64,000 bases of DNA, from NCBI GenBank assembly GCA_030220185.1, contig JASPKZ010001238.1, positions 232,501 to 296,500 of the forward strand, given 5' to 3'. Of this stretch, positions 24,208 to 34,800 are shown piece by piece. The first letter of the stretch is position 1. Each line of letters opens with the position of its first letter. Under the pieces are notes generated by a model. The model was not told where the DNA came from. It saw only the letters and a program-made list of their open reading frames with translations, and searched no databases. A program made the position numbers and the translations under genes. The DNA is from Diploptera punctata. Taxonomy: Eukaryota; Arthropoda; Insecta; Blattodea; Blaberidae.

Positions 24208-24511
24208 CTTCTTCTTCTTCTTCTTCTTCATTACTTAGGTTTATTTACTAGCCTGTTCCGATTCCAAATTCCTGCTGTTTCCATCTTTTTTTTTGGTCTT
24301 CCCAAACTCCTTTTTCCTCGTGGTGGATAGTTGTATGCTGCTTTTGGTATTCTATTCTGTCATCCTTACTAAGTTTTCTTTCCAGTTTGTTCTGTATTTA
24401 ACTATTGTTGAGTTCAATTCCTCTACTTTTAGCTGCTGTCTTATTTCTGTGTTGTGTCCTGCTATTGGTCTGAGGAATTTCATTTCAGCAGCTTGTATTC
24501 TGGCAGATTGC
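24208..24511 (-). mobile_element. LINE-type fragment flanked by a 14-bp TSD
   Basis: The flanks are AACTAGTAAATTTT at 24194-24207 and 24512-24525. The insert has a GAA-triplet tail side at 24208-24230. In minus-strand sense it encodes broken RT-tail text: IELNNS, RIEYQKQ and a terminal KRWKQQEFGIGTG-like end. Family not otherwise seen in the window. Confidence 0.6.
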
Positions 24512-24749
24512 CAACTAGTAAATTTTACACTGCTAATAAATAACTATTAAAAGGACAACTTTTATGAAACACGACGCAGGCAATAAAAATGTTGGTTTAT
24601 TTTATGAGACAGTTTTATGAATGATGATGCATTCCGCGTTAAGCCACTCATTTGTTTGAGTTAACCTCGTGTAGCATGGTGTTGAGTTTAGTCTGTCATC
24701 GCTTATAAATAAACTTGGTTTATTTATTAACTGCGACTAATTATGACTG

Positions 24750-25330
24750 CACTGCTACGCCTAAATAAATGAAATATGGTTTTTAAATTTTCGTTTCAAA
24801 TAAACTCCTACACCTAATGTTTTTAGAGCATAATGTCAGCTGAACATTCGCCGTACCTGAAAATGTGTATACACAAAGTTATAGATACATTGCGATGAAC
24901 CGAATATGGCGGTTTGTTAGTCAATCATTTTAGTTAGTTTTTTTTTCAGGTAAATTCCAACTTTTAATGGTCGAATTTCCCCGAATTTTGGATAATGCGT
25001 ACCTCAGTTTATTTTAATAGCATATACCAAGTTTCGTTGTGAAAAATCGAAAATTCCGGCCGCTAGAGCGACTTTTTAATTTTTGTTTCAATTAAAATGA
25101 TGCTTCTAATAGTCTGACAACGGGACTGTCAACAATTTCTCGCCGAAACCTACCTTCAAATTTCTTCCAGAGAAACGTGCCAAAAAATCTGCCGTTTTTA
25201 ACTGCAAGGCATATAACAAGGTAAAACACTATACGTAGCAGAGGTAGGCTGCTGGGACACGGCGCGGACGACAAGTAATGATGGTTGTCTAGTCTACTGT
25301 TACAGGAGTTGTAGGAGTATTAAGAACTAA
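24750..25330. repeat. Dispersed repeats R3 and R4, degenerate
   Basis: R3 landmarks (GAGTTTCGTTGCGAAA-like, CCGCTAGAGCGA, AACTCCTACACCTAATG) recur at 48240-48545 and 58850-58965. R4 (25092-25260, minus) encodes the recurring peptide RFFGTFLWKKFEGRFRREIV. Its counterparts are at 25660-25800, 35830-36000 and 36485-36650. I do not recognise the family. The peptide conservation may only reflect nucleotide identity between copies. Confidence 0.5.
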
Positions 25331-25334
25331 ATTA

Positions 25335-25640
25335 ATGTTTTTATTATCTCAAATCATATCCCTTTTCTTCTAGACTGCAGTTTCGGAGCTTATCTCCATC
25401 ATCTGGTCGACCGGTGTCATGTCGTTTCTTGGCGGTTTTCTTCTTCCTTCTATCGGTGGACCGATGGACCTCTGAATCAGGTCAAAATTTGCGGGAGTTT
25501 CGAAATTCATGAGTTTATCTTTCTTGTTTTTTTGGATGTGGATTTTTTCCCAGACTGTGAGTTTTTTCTGTTTATCTGTGTGTTTGATTAGGCTAGATTT
25601 TGTATCGATTAAATGTTTTTCAGAGCAAGTACGAGTATTA
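25335..25640 (-). pseudogene. Penelope-like element, C-terminal fragment (tentative)
   Basis: Minus-strand frame reads SSLIKHTDKQKKLTVWEKIH then IQKNKKDKLMNFETP. This is the type of segment found after the GIY-YIG domain in Penelope-like elements. At the 3' side, GATGATGGAGATAAGCTCCG then AAACTGC matches the characteristic post-ORF motif of these elements. Adjacent to R4 on both sides. Confidence 0.5.
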
Positions 25641-26079
25641 TTTTCCCATAATTTGAATGAGATATTTGGCGCTGGATTTAGCGCATTGCAGTTAAAAACG
25701 GCAGATATTTTTTTGACACGGTCTTTGTACATCACATCGTTTCTCTGGAAGACATTTCAAGGTAAGTTCCGACATAGGCCTAGTTTCATTGCGAAAAACT
25801 GAAAAGAGCGACCTCTAGAGCGATTTAAAATTTTCATTTCAGCTGGACTCCTAGTCTCAATGGTCTGAATTAGTCCCCAGTTATTAAACTTGACTGCTAT
25901 ATGCAGAGTGTGGTTTTGAAAAAAATCGGCCGCTAGACCGTTAATTGACATTTATTTGTATGCCTATTTAACTCGTGTCACAAATGGTAGTCAATGACCA
26001 ATCACTTTTCTATGAATTTTGTTTTACAACCCATGACAGTCGTGTTTCACCCGGAATCAAATATGTTTATCATATTTGA

Positions 26080-26197
26080 AGAGAAAAATTTTCGCCTAGA
26101 CCGGGGACTTGAACCCGGGACCCTTGGCTTTCCGGGCCAAGTGCTCTACCAACTGAGCTACCGAGGCGAGTTACGATCTAGACGCAAATTTTTCTCT
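26080..26197 (-). repeat. Foldback tRNA-like unit, left member of inverted pair
   Basis: Minus-strand copy of the unit at 4744-4860, ends AGAGAAAAATTTTCGCCTAG and CTAGACGCAAATTTTTCTCT. About 60 bp separate it from the plus-strand copy. Confidence 0.8.
26093..26167 (-). tRNA. tRNA-like sequence, left member
   Basis: The same cloverleaf as at 4774-4847, with the anticodon stem TTGGC/GCCAA enclosing CCGGAAA. The anticodon position reads GGA (Ser), but a Ser tRNA should have a long variable arm and U33, and neither is present. The T loop has TTCAAGT. Probably a pseudo-tRNA or repeat. Confidence 0.4.
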
Positions 26198-26256
26198 TAT
26201 GTACGTTGTAATTCCCTCGCGCCAAATGCTTGAAACCATAGCTTCTATCTTTGCAA

Positions 26257-26373
26257 AGAGAAAAATTTGCGTCTAGATCGTAACTCGCCTCGGTAGCTCA
26301 GTTGGTAGAGCACTTGGCCCGGAAAGCCAAGGGTCCCGGGTTCGAGTCCCGGTCTAGGCGAAAATTTTTCTCT
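26257..26373 (+). repeat. Foldback tRNA-like unit, right member of inverted pair
   Basis: Plus-strand copy. Together with 26080-26197 it forms an imperfect ~290-bp palindrome. Confidence 0.8.
26287..26360 (+). tRNA. tRNA-like sequence, right member
   Basis: GCCTCGG acceptor, D arm GCTCAGTTGGTAGAGC, anticodon-loop CCGGAAA, T arm CCGGGTTCGAGTCCCGG and acceptor partner TCTAGGC. This is the best-preserved copy in the window: its T stem pairs perfectly. The same reservations apply about C33 and anticodon identity. Confidence 0.42.
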
Positions 26374-27090
26374 TCAAATATAATTTATCCTTCAATGAGA
26401 AGTGTTAAATTAATAATAAAATCGTCAATGTTTATCATATTAAAGAAAGCTCCTCCTTTTAACAAGCTGAATAGGCCAGACCATTATTTTGCAGTGACTG
26501 ACTCTCTAAGAAATATGGCTACCAGATCGTATATATAGTGAACGAATGTAAACAGATAGTGCTTGCGGAATATAATATAAAACATTTGTAGCAATTAATT
26601 ATACCACAAAAAAAATAGAAACGACTGTTTTCACTTTCTTAAACGTATTATTTCCTAGGTATTAACGTTCCAGAAAAATATAATTGTCATATTTACATCA
26701 TACGACATCAGAAATGAATTAATATACAGTTAGATGTGTTTCATTTTTTCTCCACTAGGGTGCATTCTTACAATATTGCGTTCCTTTGGCAATAAATAGT
26801 ATGATCTGGTTTCAGTGATAAACAAAAGAAGCAGATGAAGCGTACCTATCGTTTCTCATTTGTTTTCAAACATCGCCGTTTACATTAAATATATAAATAT
26901 TTTAAAATAACTATAGTTAAATAATGATTTGTGAGTAAACAGCTTAATTTTATTCGTTAAATAGTCCTAACAAATGCCACTCTTGATTTCCAAATTCTCT
27001 AGATAAATTTACTCCTTACTTCGTGAGTCGTGAATTTATCGATAATTTGGAAATCACTCGTGGCATTACTTATGATAATTTTCGATGCCT

Positions 27091-27630
27091 GCTTGGTAGT
27101 ATCCATGAAAATATATAAAAAATGTTTAAAAAATATTTTCACGAGAAGGAACTGGATAGCTTCATTAATTCCTTTGGATTTGATAAAACTGTAAATTTAG
27201 GTGGGGAATCCCAGACTCGTTCGCACAGTTACGCATCTTCCGAGGTCGTTGTACAGTTCCTAATAAAGTTGCACAACTAATGTGAATTCGTATCGCGACT
27301 TGTCTATTATAAAATTCCTGGAAATTAACCACATTTTCTAATAAAAGTTTGTAAGTAGGACAACAGATCGTTCATATTAATGGAAAACCTTGGTAATTTA
27401 CTTACTTTTTTCAGAGAAATGTCTACTTCTTTGATATTCTCTTTTAACCTTGTTCTATATATTTTATTTCTGTTATTAACATCGTAATTAAAATATCTTT
27501 AGAATTATTTATATCTCAGGCAATAGATTAAGTTTCTAATTTTTAAATAACTTCCAAGGCTTCCGGATAAAAACTTTTTAGCCCTTTATAATGCTAAAAA
27601 TTCCGTGACGCAAGGGCTGCGTAAGCTATA
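27091..27630. other. Spacer, no feature recognised
   Basis: AT-rich sequence without recognisable gene or repeat. Confidence 0.45.
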
Positions 27631-27637
27631 ATAATTC

Positions 27638-27933
27638 CTTACTTACTCAGTTACTCACTGGCACTATTGAACCCGTAGGTTCATCGCCGCACGGACGTAA
27701 GCTCTCCATACATCCCCATTCTGAGCTAATGCTTTCCAATCATTCCCTGTATAATCTACTTCCCTCAAATCATAGTTAGTTATTCTCCCACCTCATTCTT
27801 GGTGGTACCAACTGGGCGATTTCCTTCTGGCTTTCCTACAAGAAGCTTCCATGCGAGTCTTTCATTCCCCATACGTGCAACATGTCCTGCCCATCGCAGT
27901 CTACGAGACTTAACTGTTCTTATTATTTCTGGA
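27638..27933 (-). mobile_element. LINE family A, 5'-truncated copy
   Basis: Terminal segment of family A with its TTAG-type tail (27640-27655). AATTCCTTA occurs just before and just after it, a possible 9-bp TSD. Confidence 0.8.
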
Positions 27934-28034
27934 AATTCCTTAGCAGGTTTAATTTTATGGCCCGATTTTCTTGTCTAAGGAATGTGTCCTTCTTGCTTCT
28001 TTGTTAATTAATTCGAGTAATGTTTTATACATTA

Positions 28035-28915
28035 CAGGGACTCTCGACGTCCCAACTCCTTTCAAATTTTTTTTTTTTTGCAAATGCCCCAGGTTGTCTT
28101 TCGACATTCCTGGTGTTCTCTCCTGGCATGGCGTACTTGTAACCCACTTCTGAGGTTGGGGCGCCTGGAAGGCGGGGTTACGTTGCTCCGATGATATGAC
28201 GGGTGATGATGATAGTGGTGCGCCAGGAGAGTCCCTAATCCTAAGCTTAATCTAAGATCAATATGAATGATGATGATGGCCATATGATTTCGGGGACCGT
28301 TTGGGCCTTAAAGTTTTCCTGACATTTGTCTTACAGGTGAGGAAAAACCGCGATAAAAACTCACCCAGAAAAACTGTCCCGACCGGGGATCGAACCCGGG
28401 CCCGCTGCGTGAAAAGCAGCACGCTACCTCGAGACCACAGCGGTGGACCTTTCAAAAGAATGTTAAACTGAAAATATATAAAATTGTATTCTACCAGTTA
28501 TATTATATTGGATGCTAAACATGGACTCTTACTTTAAGGGAGGAAAGGATTTTACGAGTATTTGAGAATAAAGTTCTTAGGAAAATGTTTGGACCAAAGA
28601 GAGATGAACAGACAGGTGAATGGAGAAGACTACATAACAGTCAACTACATGGTCTTTATGGGAAGCCAGATATAATAAGAACAGTAAAGTCTCGTAGACT
28701 GCGATGGGCAGGACATGTGGCACGAATAGGGAATGAAAGACATAATGGAAGCTTCTTGTAGGAAAACCAGAGGGGTACGCCCAGTTGGTAGACCAAGAAC
28801 GAGGGGGAGAGTACCATTGACTATGATTTGAGGGAAGTAGATTATACAGGAATGACTGGAAAACATTAGCTCAAGGTAGGGATGTACGGAGAGCTCATCT
28901 CTGCGCGGTCATAGA
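28035..28915 (+). pseudogene. LINE family A fragment, split by a SINE
   Basis: Family A sequence starts near 28043 (GACGTCCCAACTCCTTTCAAA), is interrupted at 28068-28447, and resumes at 28448. It then encodes TWTLTLREERILRVFENKVL to GRPRTRG with several frameshifts. Its degenerate tail ends 35 bp from the exon 2 donor of the GPCR gene. Confidence 0.8.
28068..28447 (-). mobile_element. Chimeric SINE: family B head, different body, poly(A) tail
   Basis: The head at 28447-28370 is a near-perfect SINE B head (TCCACCGCTGTGGTCTCGAG, B box GGGTTCGATCCCCGG). The SINE B middle follows to ~28262. The 3' half (28240-28080) is unlike SINE B but shares GTTCTCTCCTGGCAT and AACCCACTTCT with 29225-29325. 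It ends in about 12 A (T run at 28069-28080) and is flanked by CTTTCAAA on both sides, a candidate 8-bp TSD. Confidence 0.75.
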
Positions 28916-28955
28916 CCTAATAATATAAGGAAGTACGTAAGTGATATGTACTCAC

Positions 28956-29176
28956 CTATAGGGTACAGTATGTACTGTATAGGCGTGGAGCTGGCAGGTG
29001 GCGGCTCCTTGAAGCAAATCAGGGGAAGTACATTCTCTTCATCATTCTCCCAGAAAACTTCCAAACAGTAGTCATCAGGCATCAGAGGGTAAGGGAAGAG
29101 ATATGGAGCCCTCAAGGAACCGTTCCGCAAGATGTGGAACTCATCACCGCTGTCCTCCGTGGGTTCCAGTCTGTAC
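28956..29176 (-). CDS. mthl: Methuselah-like GPCR, exon 2 (distal ectodomain)
   Basis: Second coding exon, 221 bases. The acceptor TTTGCAG ends at 29177 and the donor GTGAGT starts at 28955. The first base completes the Lys codon left by exon 1, giving K-YRLEPTEDSGDEFHILRNG. This is the typical Mth ectodomain pattern of an acidic segment, then F-x-I-x-x-NGSL. Further on are the hallmark DDYCLEVFW and a Cys in LPLICFKEP. It ends YILYPI plus one base (phase 1), just before the first membrane segment. The intron side is crowded: a LINE family A tail ends only about 35 bases beyond the donor, and a TTAGG-like minisatellite starts about 160 bases before the acceptor. The frame is open through the whole exon with no lesion. 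Confidence 0.9.
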
Positions 29177-29224
29177 CTGCAAACATGTCACCTCCTCTCA
29201 AAATCAAATACACAAGTCAACTAC

Positions 29225-29330
29225 TTTTTAATGCCACCAGATTGTCTTCATGGCATTTCTGGTATTGTTCTCTCCTGGCATCGGCGTTAGTGTAACCCAC
29301 TTCTAAGGTTGGAGCACCTGGTTTGGTTTG
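29225..29330. repeat. Solo copy of the chimeric SINE's 3' body
   Basis: Same ~100 bp as 28080-28165 (TGTTCTCTCCTGGCATCGGC, TAACCCACTTCTAAGGTTGG), without any tRNA-like head. Confidence 0.55.
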
Positions 29331-30600
29331 ATTTGTTTAGGTTAGGTTAGATTAGATTAGGTTATGTTAGCTTAGCTTAGGTTTGGTTCGATTAGTTTTG
29401 GTTCGATTTGGTCTGGTTAGATTAGGTTAGCTTAGGTTTGGTTCGGTTAGTTTTGGTTCGGTCTTATCTGGTTAGATTAGGTTAGCTTAGGTTTGGTTCG
29501 GTTAGTTTTGGTTCGGTCTGGTCTGGTTAGATTAGGTTAGCTTAAGTTTGGTTCGGTTAGTTTTGGTTCGGTCTGGTCTGGTTAGATTAGGTTAGCTTAG
29601 GTTTGGTTCGGTTAGTTTTGGTTCGGTCTGGTCTGGTTAGATTAGGTTAGCTTAGGTTTGGTTCGGTTCGGTCTGGTCTGGTTAGATTAGGTTAGCTTAG
29701 GTTTGGTTCGGTCTGGTCTGGTTAGATTAGGTTAGCTTAGGTTTGGTTCGGTTAGTTTTGGTTCGGTCTGGTCTGGTTAGGTTAGCTTAGTTTTAGTTCG
29801 GTTAGATTAGGTTAAGTTAGGTTAGCTTAGGTCCCTCCATGGTATCTTTACCTTGTCGTGGTGGAGTGGCTTGCGTGCTTAAATGATCCTGAGAGCTATG
29901 CCGGCGGTAGCATTGCTGCCGATAGGGTTACCCATGCCGGACTGGTCGAAGGTGATAAGCCAGACGAAATAAGTACCTTGGTCGAAAGAGTGACGATCTT
30001 TCAGAGTAAAAATACAACCGCCAAGAAATACGGACATGGGTTCATCTCGGGTAAAATTTTCCGGAGGTCAAATAGTCCCCCATTCGGTTCTCCGGGCGGG
30101 GACTACTTCAGGGAACCCATGCCAAAGTCTTTATAGGAAGCCAGATATAATAAGAACAGTTAAGTCTCGTCGACTTCGATGGGCAGGACATGTTGCACTT
30201 ATGGGGAATGAAAGGCGTGCATGGAAACTTCTTGTAGGAAAGCCAGAAGGAAAACGCCCAGTTGGTAGACCAAGAATGAGGTGGGAGAACAGCATTAACT
30301 ATAATTTGAGGGAAGTAGATTATACAGGGAATGATTGGAAAGCATTAGCTCAGGATAGGGATGTATGGAGAGCTTATGTCCGCGCGGCCATGAACCTACG
30401 GGTTCGATAGTGCCAGTGAGTTAGTAAGTAAGTAGGTTAGCTTAGGTTTGGTTAGCTTAGGTTAGGTTAGGTTTGGTTCGGTTTGCTTTGGTTTGGCTAC
30501 GTTAGTTTAAGTTTGGTTGGGTTAGATTAGTTTTTGTTTTCTTTAGTTTAGGTTATGTTAGGTTAGGTTAGCTTTTACTTTGGTTAGGTCGGTTTACGGG
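29331..30600. repeat. TTAGG-rich 55-bp minisatellite region
   Basis: About 8-9 units of 55 bp built from TTAGATTAGGTTAGCTTAGG, then TTTGGTTCGGTTAGTTTTGG, then TTCGGTCTGGTCTGG (29335-29815). Degenerate GGTTAG/GGTTTG sequence follows at 30433-30600. It is split by a LINE at 29833-30432. The units are rich in TTAGG, the insect telomere motif, but with irregular spacing. Confidence 0.85.
29833..30432 (+). mobile_element. LINE family A, internally deleted copy with 5' end and 15-bp TSD
   Basis: The 5' part (29833-30125: ACCTTGTCGTGGTGGAGTGG and the following leader) joins directly at ~30126-30136 to the 3' part (from CTTTATAGGAAGCCAGATAT). The whole RT and endonuclease region is therefore missing. 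It ends in GTGCCAGTGAGTTAGTAAGT. The TSD TAGGTTAGCTTAGGT is at 29818-29832 and 30433-30447, though the surrounding minisatellite makes part of that match expected by chance. Confidence 0.8.
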
Positions 30601-30764
30601 TCGATCGATCGTTTTAGGACAGGTCGGTCATCTTTGCAGGTTCAATCGTTTTAGGCCTGGTCGGTCGTTTTTTTCTGGTGCTTTCGGTTAAGAGATGTAT
30701 GTTGGAGATAGTTAGTTGAGTTAAGGCAGGTTTTGGAGGTTTGGTTCAGTCAAGTTGGGCCTAG

Positions 30765-31040
30765 ATGGGCAGCAGGATACACTCTTTTAGATCGAAAAAA
30801 GAAAGAAGACATTTAGAACAATTAGAAGTAGAATCAGTAGAAATAAAAACTCAACAGATATAAATTAAACTGGCTACACCATGTAAAAAGAATGGATAAT
30901 TCAAGAATCCCAAAAAAATGATGATGCAATATAAACCCAAAGGACATCGTCCACCAGGAAGACCTCTTAAAAGACTGCTAGATGGGGCCAAACAGATCTA
31001 CAAAGGGCTAATTCGTAACGATGATGATGATGATTATTAT
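30765..31040 (+). pseudogene. LINE family B, degenerate 3' end
   Basis: Degraded text of the family B terminus: AGYTLLDRKK, LNWLHHVKRMDNSRIPK, and GHRPPGRPLKRLLDG. It runs into GATGATGATGATGATTATT, its triplet tail. Confidence 0.7.
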
Positions 31041-31049
31041 TATTATTAC

Positions 31050-31140
<91 letters not shown>
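31020..31140. repeat. (ATT)n microsatellite after LINE B tail
   Basis: About 110 bp of ATT triplets continuing a GAT-type LINE tail. The poly-Tyr and poly-Asn frames are artefacts. Confidence 0.95.
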
Positions 31141-31143
<3 letters not shown>

Positions 31144-31660
31144 TGAGGGAAGTAGATTATACAGGGGATGTTCGGAAAACATCAGGATAGGAATGTATGG
31201 AGAACTTCTTCTTCCTTCCAAGTATTAGGCCAAGGCCTGTTACGATCCTATAGAAAATTTTCCCTCCAGCGTTTCATAGGACGGCCCAGTGATCTTCGTC
31301 CTCTTGGTATATAATTATAAACATCTTTGGGGATCCGATTTGAACTCATTCTTTCCAGATGGTGTTTCCAATTTAGTTGGTACTGTTTAATATATTCCAA
31401 AACTGGCGTAGTCTTCAATTCTTTTAAGATATCGGTGTTCCTTTTCCGATCCCATCTGGTGTAACCCGCTGTTCTGTGCATGAATCTCATTTCACAAGCC
31501 GTTATTCTGCTTTCATGTTGTCTTTTTAGTGTCCATGCTTCACTACCATAGGTCAACACTGGTCTAGCCAAAGCGTTATATAAACGTAATCTGGCGTTTT
31601 TTTGTACAAGGGATGGTGCCATGAACCTACGGGTTTAAATAATGCCAGTGGGTTAATTAT
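31141..31660 (+). mobile_element. LINE family A 3' end, split by LINE E
   Basis: Family A text at 31141-31202 (TTTGAGGGAAGTAGATTATA ..GTATGGAGAAC) resumes at 31619 (CCATGAACCTACGGGTTTAA). The insert between them is a minus-strand LINE E. Confidence 0.8.
31203..31618 (-). pseudogene. LINE family E, RT C-terminal tail, nested in LINE A
   Basis: Minus-strand frame of ~124 codons: SLVQKNARLRLYNALARPVL, TYGSEAWTLKRQ, MRFMHRTAGYTRWDRKRNTD, HHLERMSSNRIP, GRRSLGRPMKRWRENF. The 3' signature with GGCCTTGGCC is at ~31225-31245. One of the least damaged LINE fragments here, but only the tail. Confidence 0.85.
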
Positions 31661-32026
31661 TGCGTATTCCTGGAAGTTTCTTGGAAGCTAGAACAATGGA
31701 GTTAAATTGAAGACGATATATAAGAGAGGAAACCATTTTTGGATTTGTCTGGTCACTAGGTGGAGGCGAAATTAATCATTCTGTTCCGTGCAACGTCCCA
31801 CAAGTTCACGATGGCAAAGAACCGGTTCCTTCTCAAAACATGCAACGTAATTTATCATCACAATCATATGAAGGCGGGACAATTTAATTTTGCATGTTTA
31901 ACTCTTGCAATGTATGTTATTACGCATTACATTTATTTATGTATTTATTTATTTTATTTTAGCTGATGGAGTTAAGACAGTAAGGCATTCTCTTCCACTT
32001 CACCAGATTAAATTATACATAACTAA
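31661..32026. other. Spacer with a short CR1-like 3' end
   Basis: No gene seen. At ~31955-32020 is a diverged piece of the CR1-like 3' UTR signature (GGAGTTAAGACAGTAAGGCA, CTCTTCCACT). Confidence 0.45.
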
Positions 32027-32125
32027 CTCACTGCCACTATAGAAACCGTAGGTTCATGGCCGCGCGGACATAAGTTTTCCATACATCCCTATCCTTAGCA
32101 AATGTTTTCCAATCATTCTCATAAG
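32027..32125 (-). mobile_element. LINE family A, 3' end fragment
   Basis: Last ~100 bp of the family, ending at the boundary with repeat R1. Confidence 0.75.
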
Positions 32126-32740
32126 TAATGCCACGAGTGATTTCCAAATTATCGATAAATTCACGACTCACGAACTGAGGAGTGAATTTATCTAGGGAAT
32201 TTGGAAATCAAGAGTGGCATTTGTTAGGACTATTTAACGAATAAAATTAAGCTGTTTACTCACAAATCATTATTTAACTATAGTTATTTTAAAATATTTA
32301 TATATTTAATGTAAACGGCGATGTTTGAAAACAAATCAGAAATGTGAGGTTAAGTTCATTCACTGCTGCTTGATCATATTATTTATTGCCAAATAAGATC
32401 GCAATATTGTAAGAGTGCACCCAAGTGGAGAAATAATGAAACACATAAGCTATATATCGTAATCAACATTACGGGTTATTCATTTATTTTTTAGAACTTA
32501 GTAAAATCAAGGAATTTGTTCATTATTTGCTATATTCAATGTATTTGTTGGAGAAAATAATGCTTTGACCTGTTCAGAACATTAAAAATGAGGAGCTTTC
32601 TTTATCACAAAAGCAGGAGCTGATAAAGAGAAATGGATAAAGAGCGAGGTGAAACAAGACTGTAATTGGTTGTAAAACAACATTCATTGAAACGCGATTG
32701 GTCATTGACTAGCATTTGTGGCATGAGTTAAATAGCCTGT
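32126..32740 (+). repeat. Dispersed repeat R1
   Basis: Begins ATAAGTAATGCCACGAGTGA, a palindromic counterpart of the other end, and matches 3060-3780 for most of its length. Confidence 0.65.
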
Positions 32741-33203
32741 ATAATTTACTTCCCTCAAATTATGGTTAATATTATTCTCCCACCTCAATCTTGGTCTACC
32801 AACTGAGCGTTTTCCCTCTGGTTTCCCTACAAGAAGCTTCAATGCACGTATTTCATTCTCCATTCGTGTCACATGTTCTGCCCATAGCAGTCTATGAGAC
32901 TTAACTGTTCTTATTATATCTGGCTTTCTATAAAAACCATGTAGTTCACTCTTCTGCATTCACCTGTCTGTTCATCTCTCTTTGGTCCAAACATTTCCTA
33001 AGAATTTTATTCTTCTTTCCACCTTTAAAGTAAGAGTCCATGTTTCACATCCATATAATATAACTGAGAGAATAACAGCTTTATATATTTTCAGTTTAAT
33101 GTTTTTTTTAAGGTGGGACAATAAAAGTCCTTGTAATACATAATAGCACGCATTTCCAGAATTGAGACTATGTTCTATTTCTTTGTGCATCTCATTCCCG
33201 TTT
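32741..33203 (-). pseudogene. LINE family A fragment
   Basis: Minus-strand frames cover HKEIEHSLNSGNACYY, VILSVILYGCETWTLTL, and HGFYRKPDIIRTVKSHRLLW to GRPRLRWENNINH, with two frameshifts. The extreme 3' end is missing. Confidence 0.8.
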
Positions 33204-34110
<907 letters not shown>

Positions 34111-34145
34111 CTTAGATGTTATTGCTTATTATGTTTTTTTTTTCA

Positions 34146-34262
34146 TTCCTGTTTGTAATTATTGTTCCTAGATACTAGAATTCAGCCACTTCTTCAAAAT
34201 TTCCTTCATTTGTCATTAGTTGTCAATTTCCATTAGATAATGCATTTCTACGTTTGGACATA
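34146..34262 (-). mobile_element. LINE family A internal fragment
   Basis: Complement of the FKYLGTIIT / GNGQLMTNEG region only, truncated at both ends. Confidence 0.65.
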
Positions 34263-34800
34263 TACAGGATGTATTTTAATTACATCGACAAACAGCACGG
34301 ACAGATACCTGACTGGAAAAATGGAGGAAAATATGTCCTATGCATAGATTAACCTAATACTATGTATAAGTTTCCTTGAATGCGCCGTTGCCACGGTAGA
34401 TGGCTCTGACGAATGACATTCTCTCGACCCACTTGCAGAAAACTCTTTATTTGAGAATGTGCCTTTAGCAATAAGACAGGTGATGAGGTTTCTACATGAT
34501 GGAGCGCCACCTCACTTCCTCATTACAGTTTGCCGACACCTGAATAAAATCTTCCCCAGACGTTGGATAGGACGCGGAGGCCCTGTTGCTTGACTTGCTA
34601 GATCACTGGACATAAACTCCCTGGATATTTACCTCTGGAGGCATCTGAAAATCGTTGTGTTTGCTGGACCAGTTCCTGATGTGCATACCCTTCAGCAGAG
34701 TGTCCACGTCGCCTGTGACGCTATTCGGAGAGAGGCCAGAACATGCGAAAAAAGTGAGGTAATCCATAACAATGACGTGTAAACGCGTGCATTAAATCCC
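34263..34800 (+). pseudogene. Mariner/Tc1-type transposase pseudogene, C-terminal half
   Basis: Encodes FLHDGAPPHFLITVCRHLNK, then FPRRWIGRGGPVA(stop)LARSLD, then LDIYLWRHLKIVVFAG and a degraded C-terminus. The second and third catalytic Asp positions are recognisable. It starts near ACAGGATGTATTTTAATTAC, perhaps the left TIR. N-terminal part deleted. Confidence 0.7.

Larger units (their letters stand above)
25955..27090 (-). repeat. Dispersed repeat R1, inverted copy, interrupted by tRNA-like pair
   Basis: Matches 3053-3960 on the other strand. The R1 sequence is broken at about 26060 and resumes at about 26385. The insert is the inverted tRNA-like pair. It ends at 27060 with TCGATAATTTGGAAATCACT. 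Confidence 0.7.
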
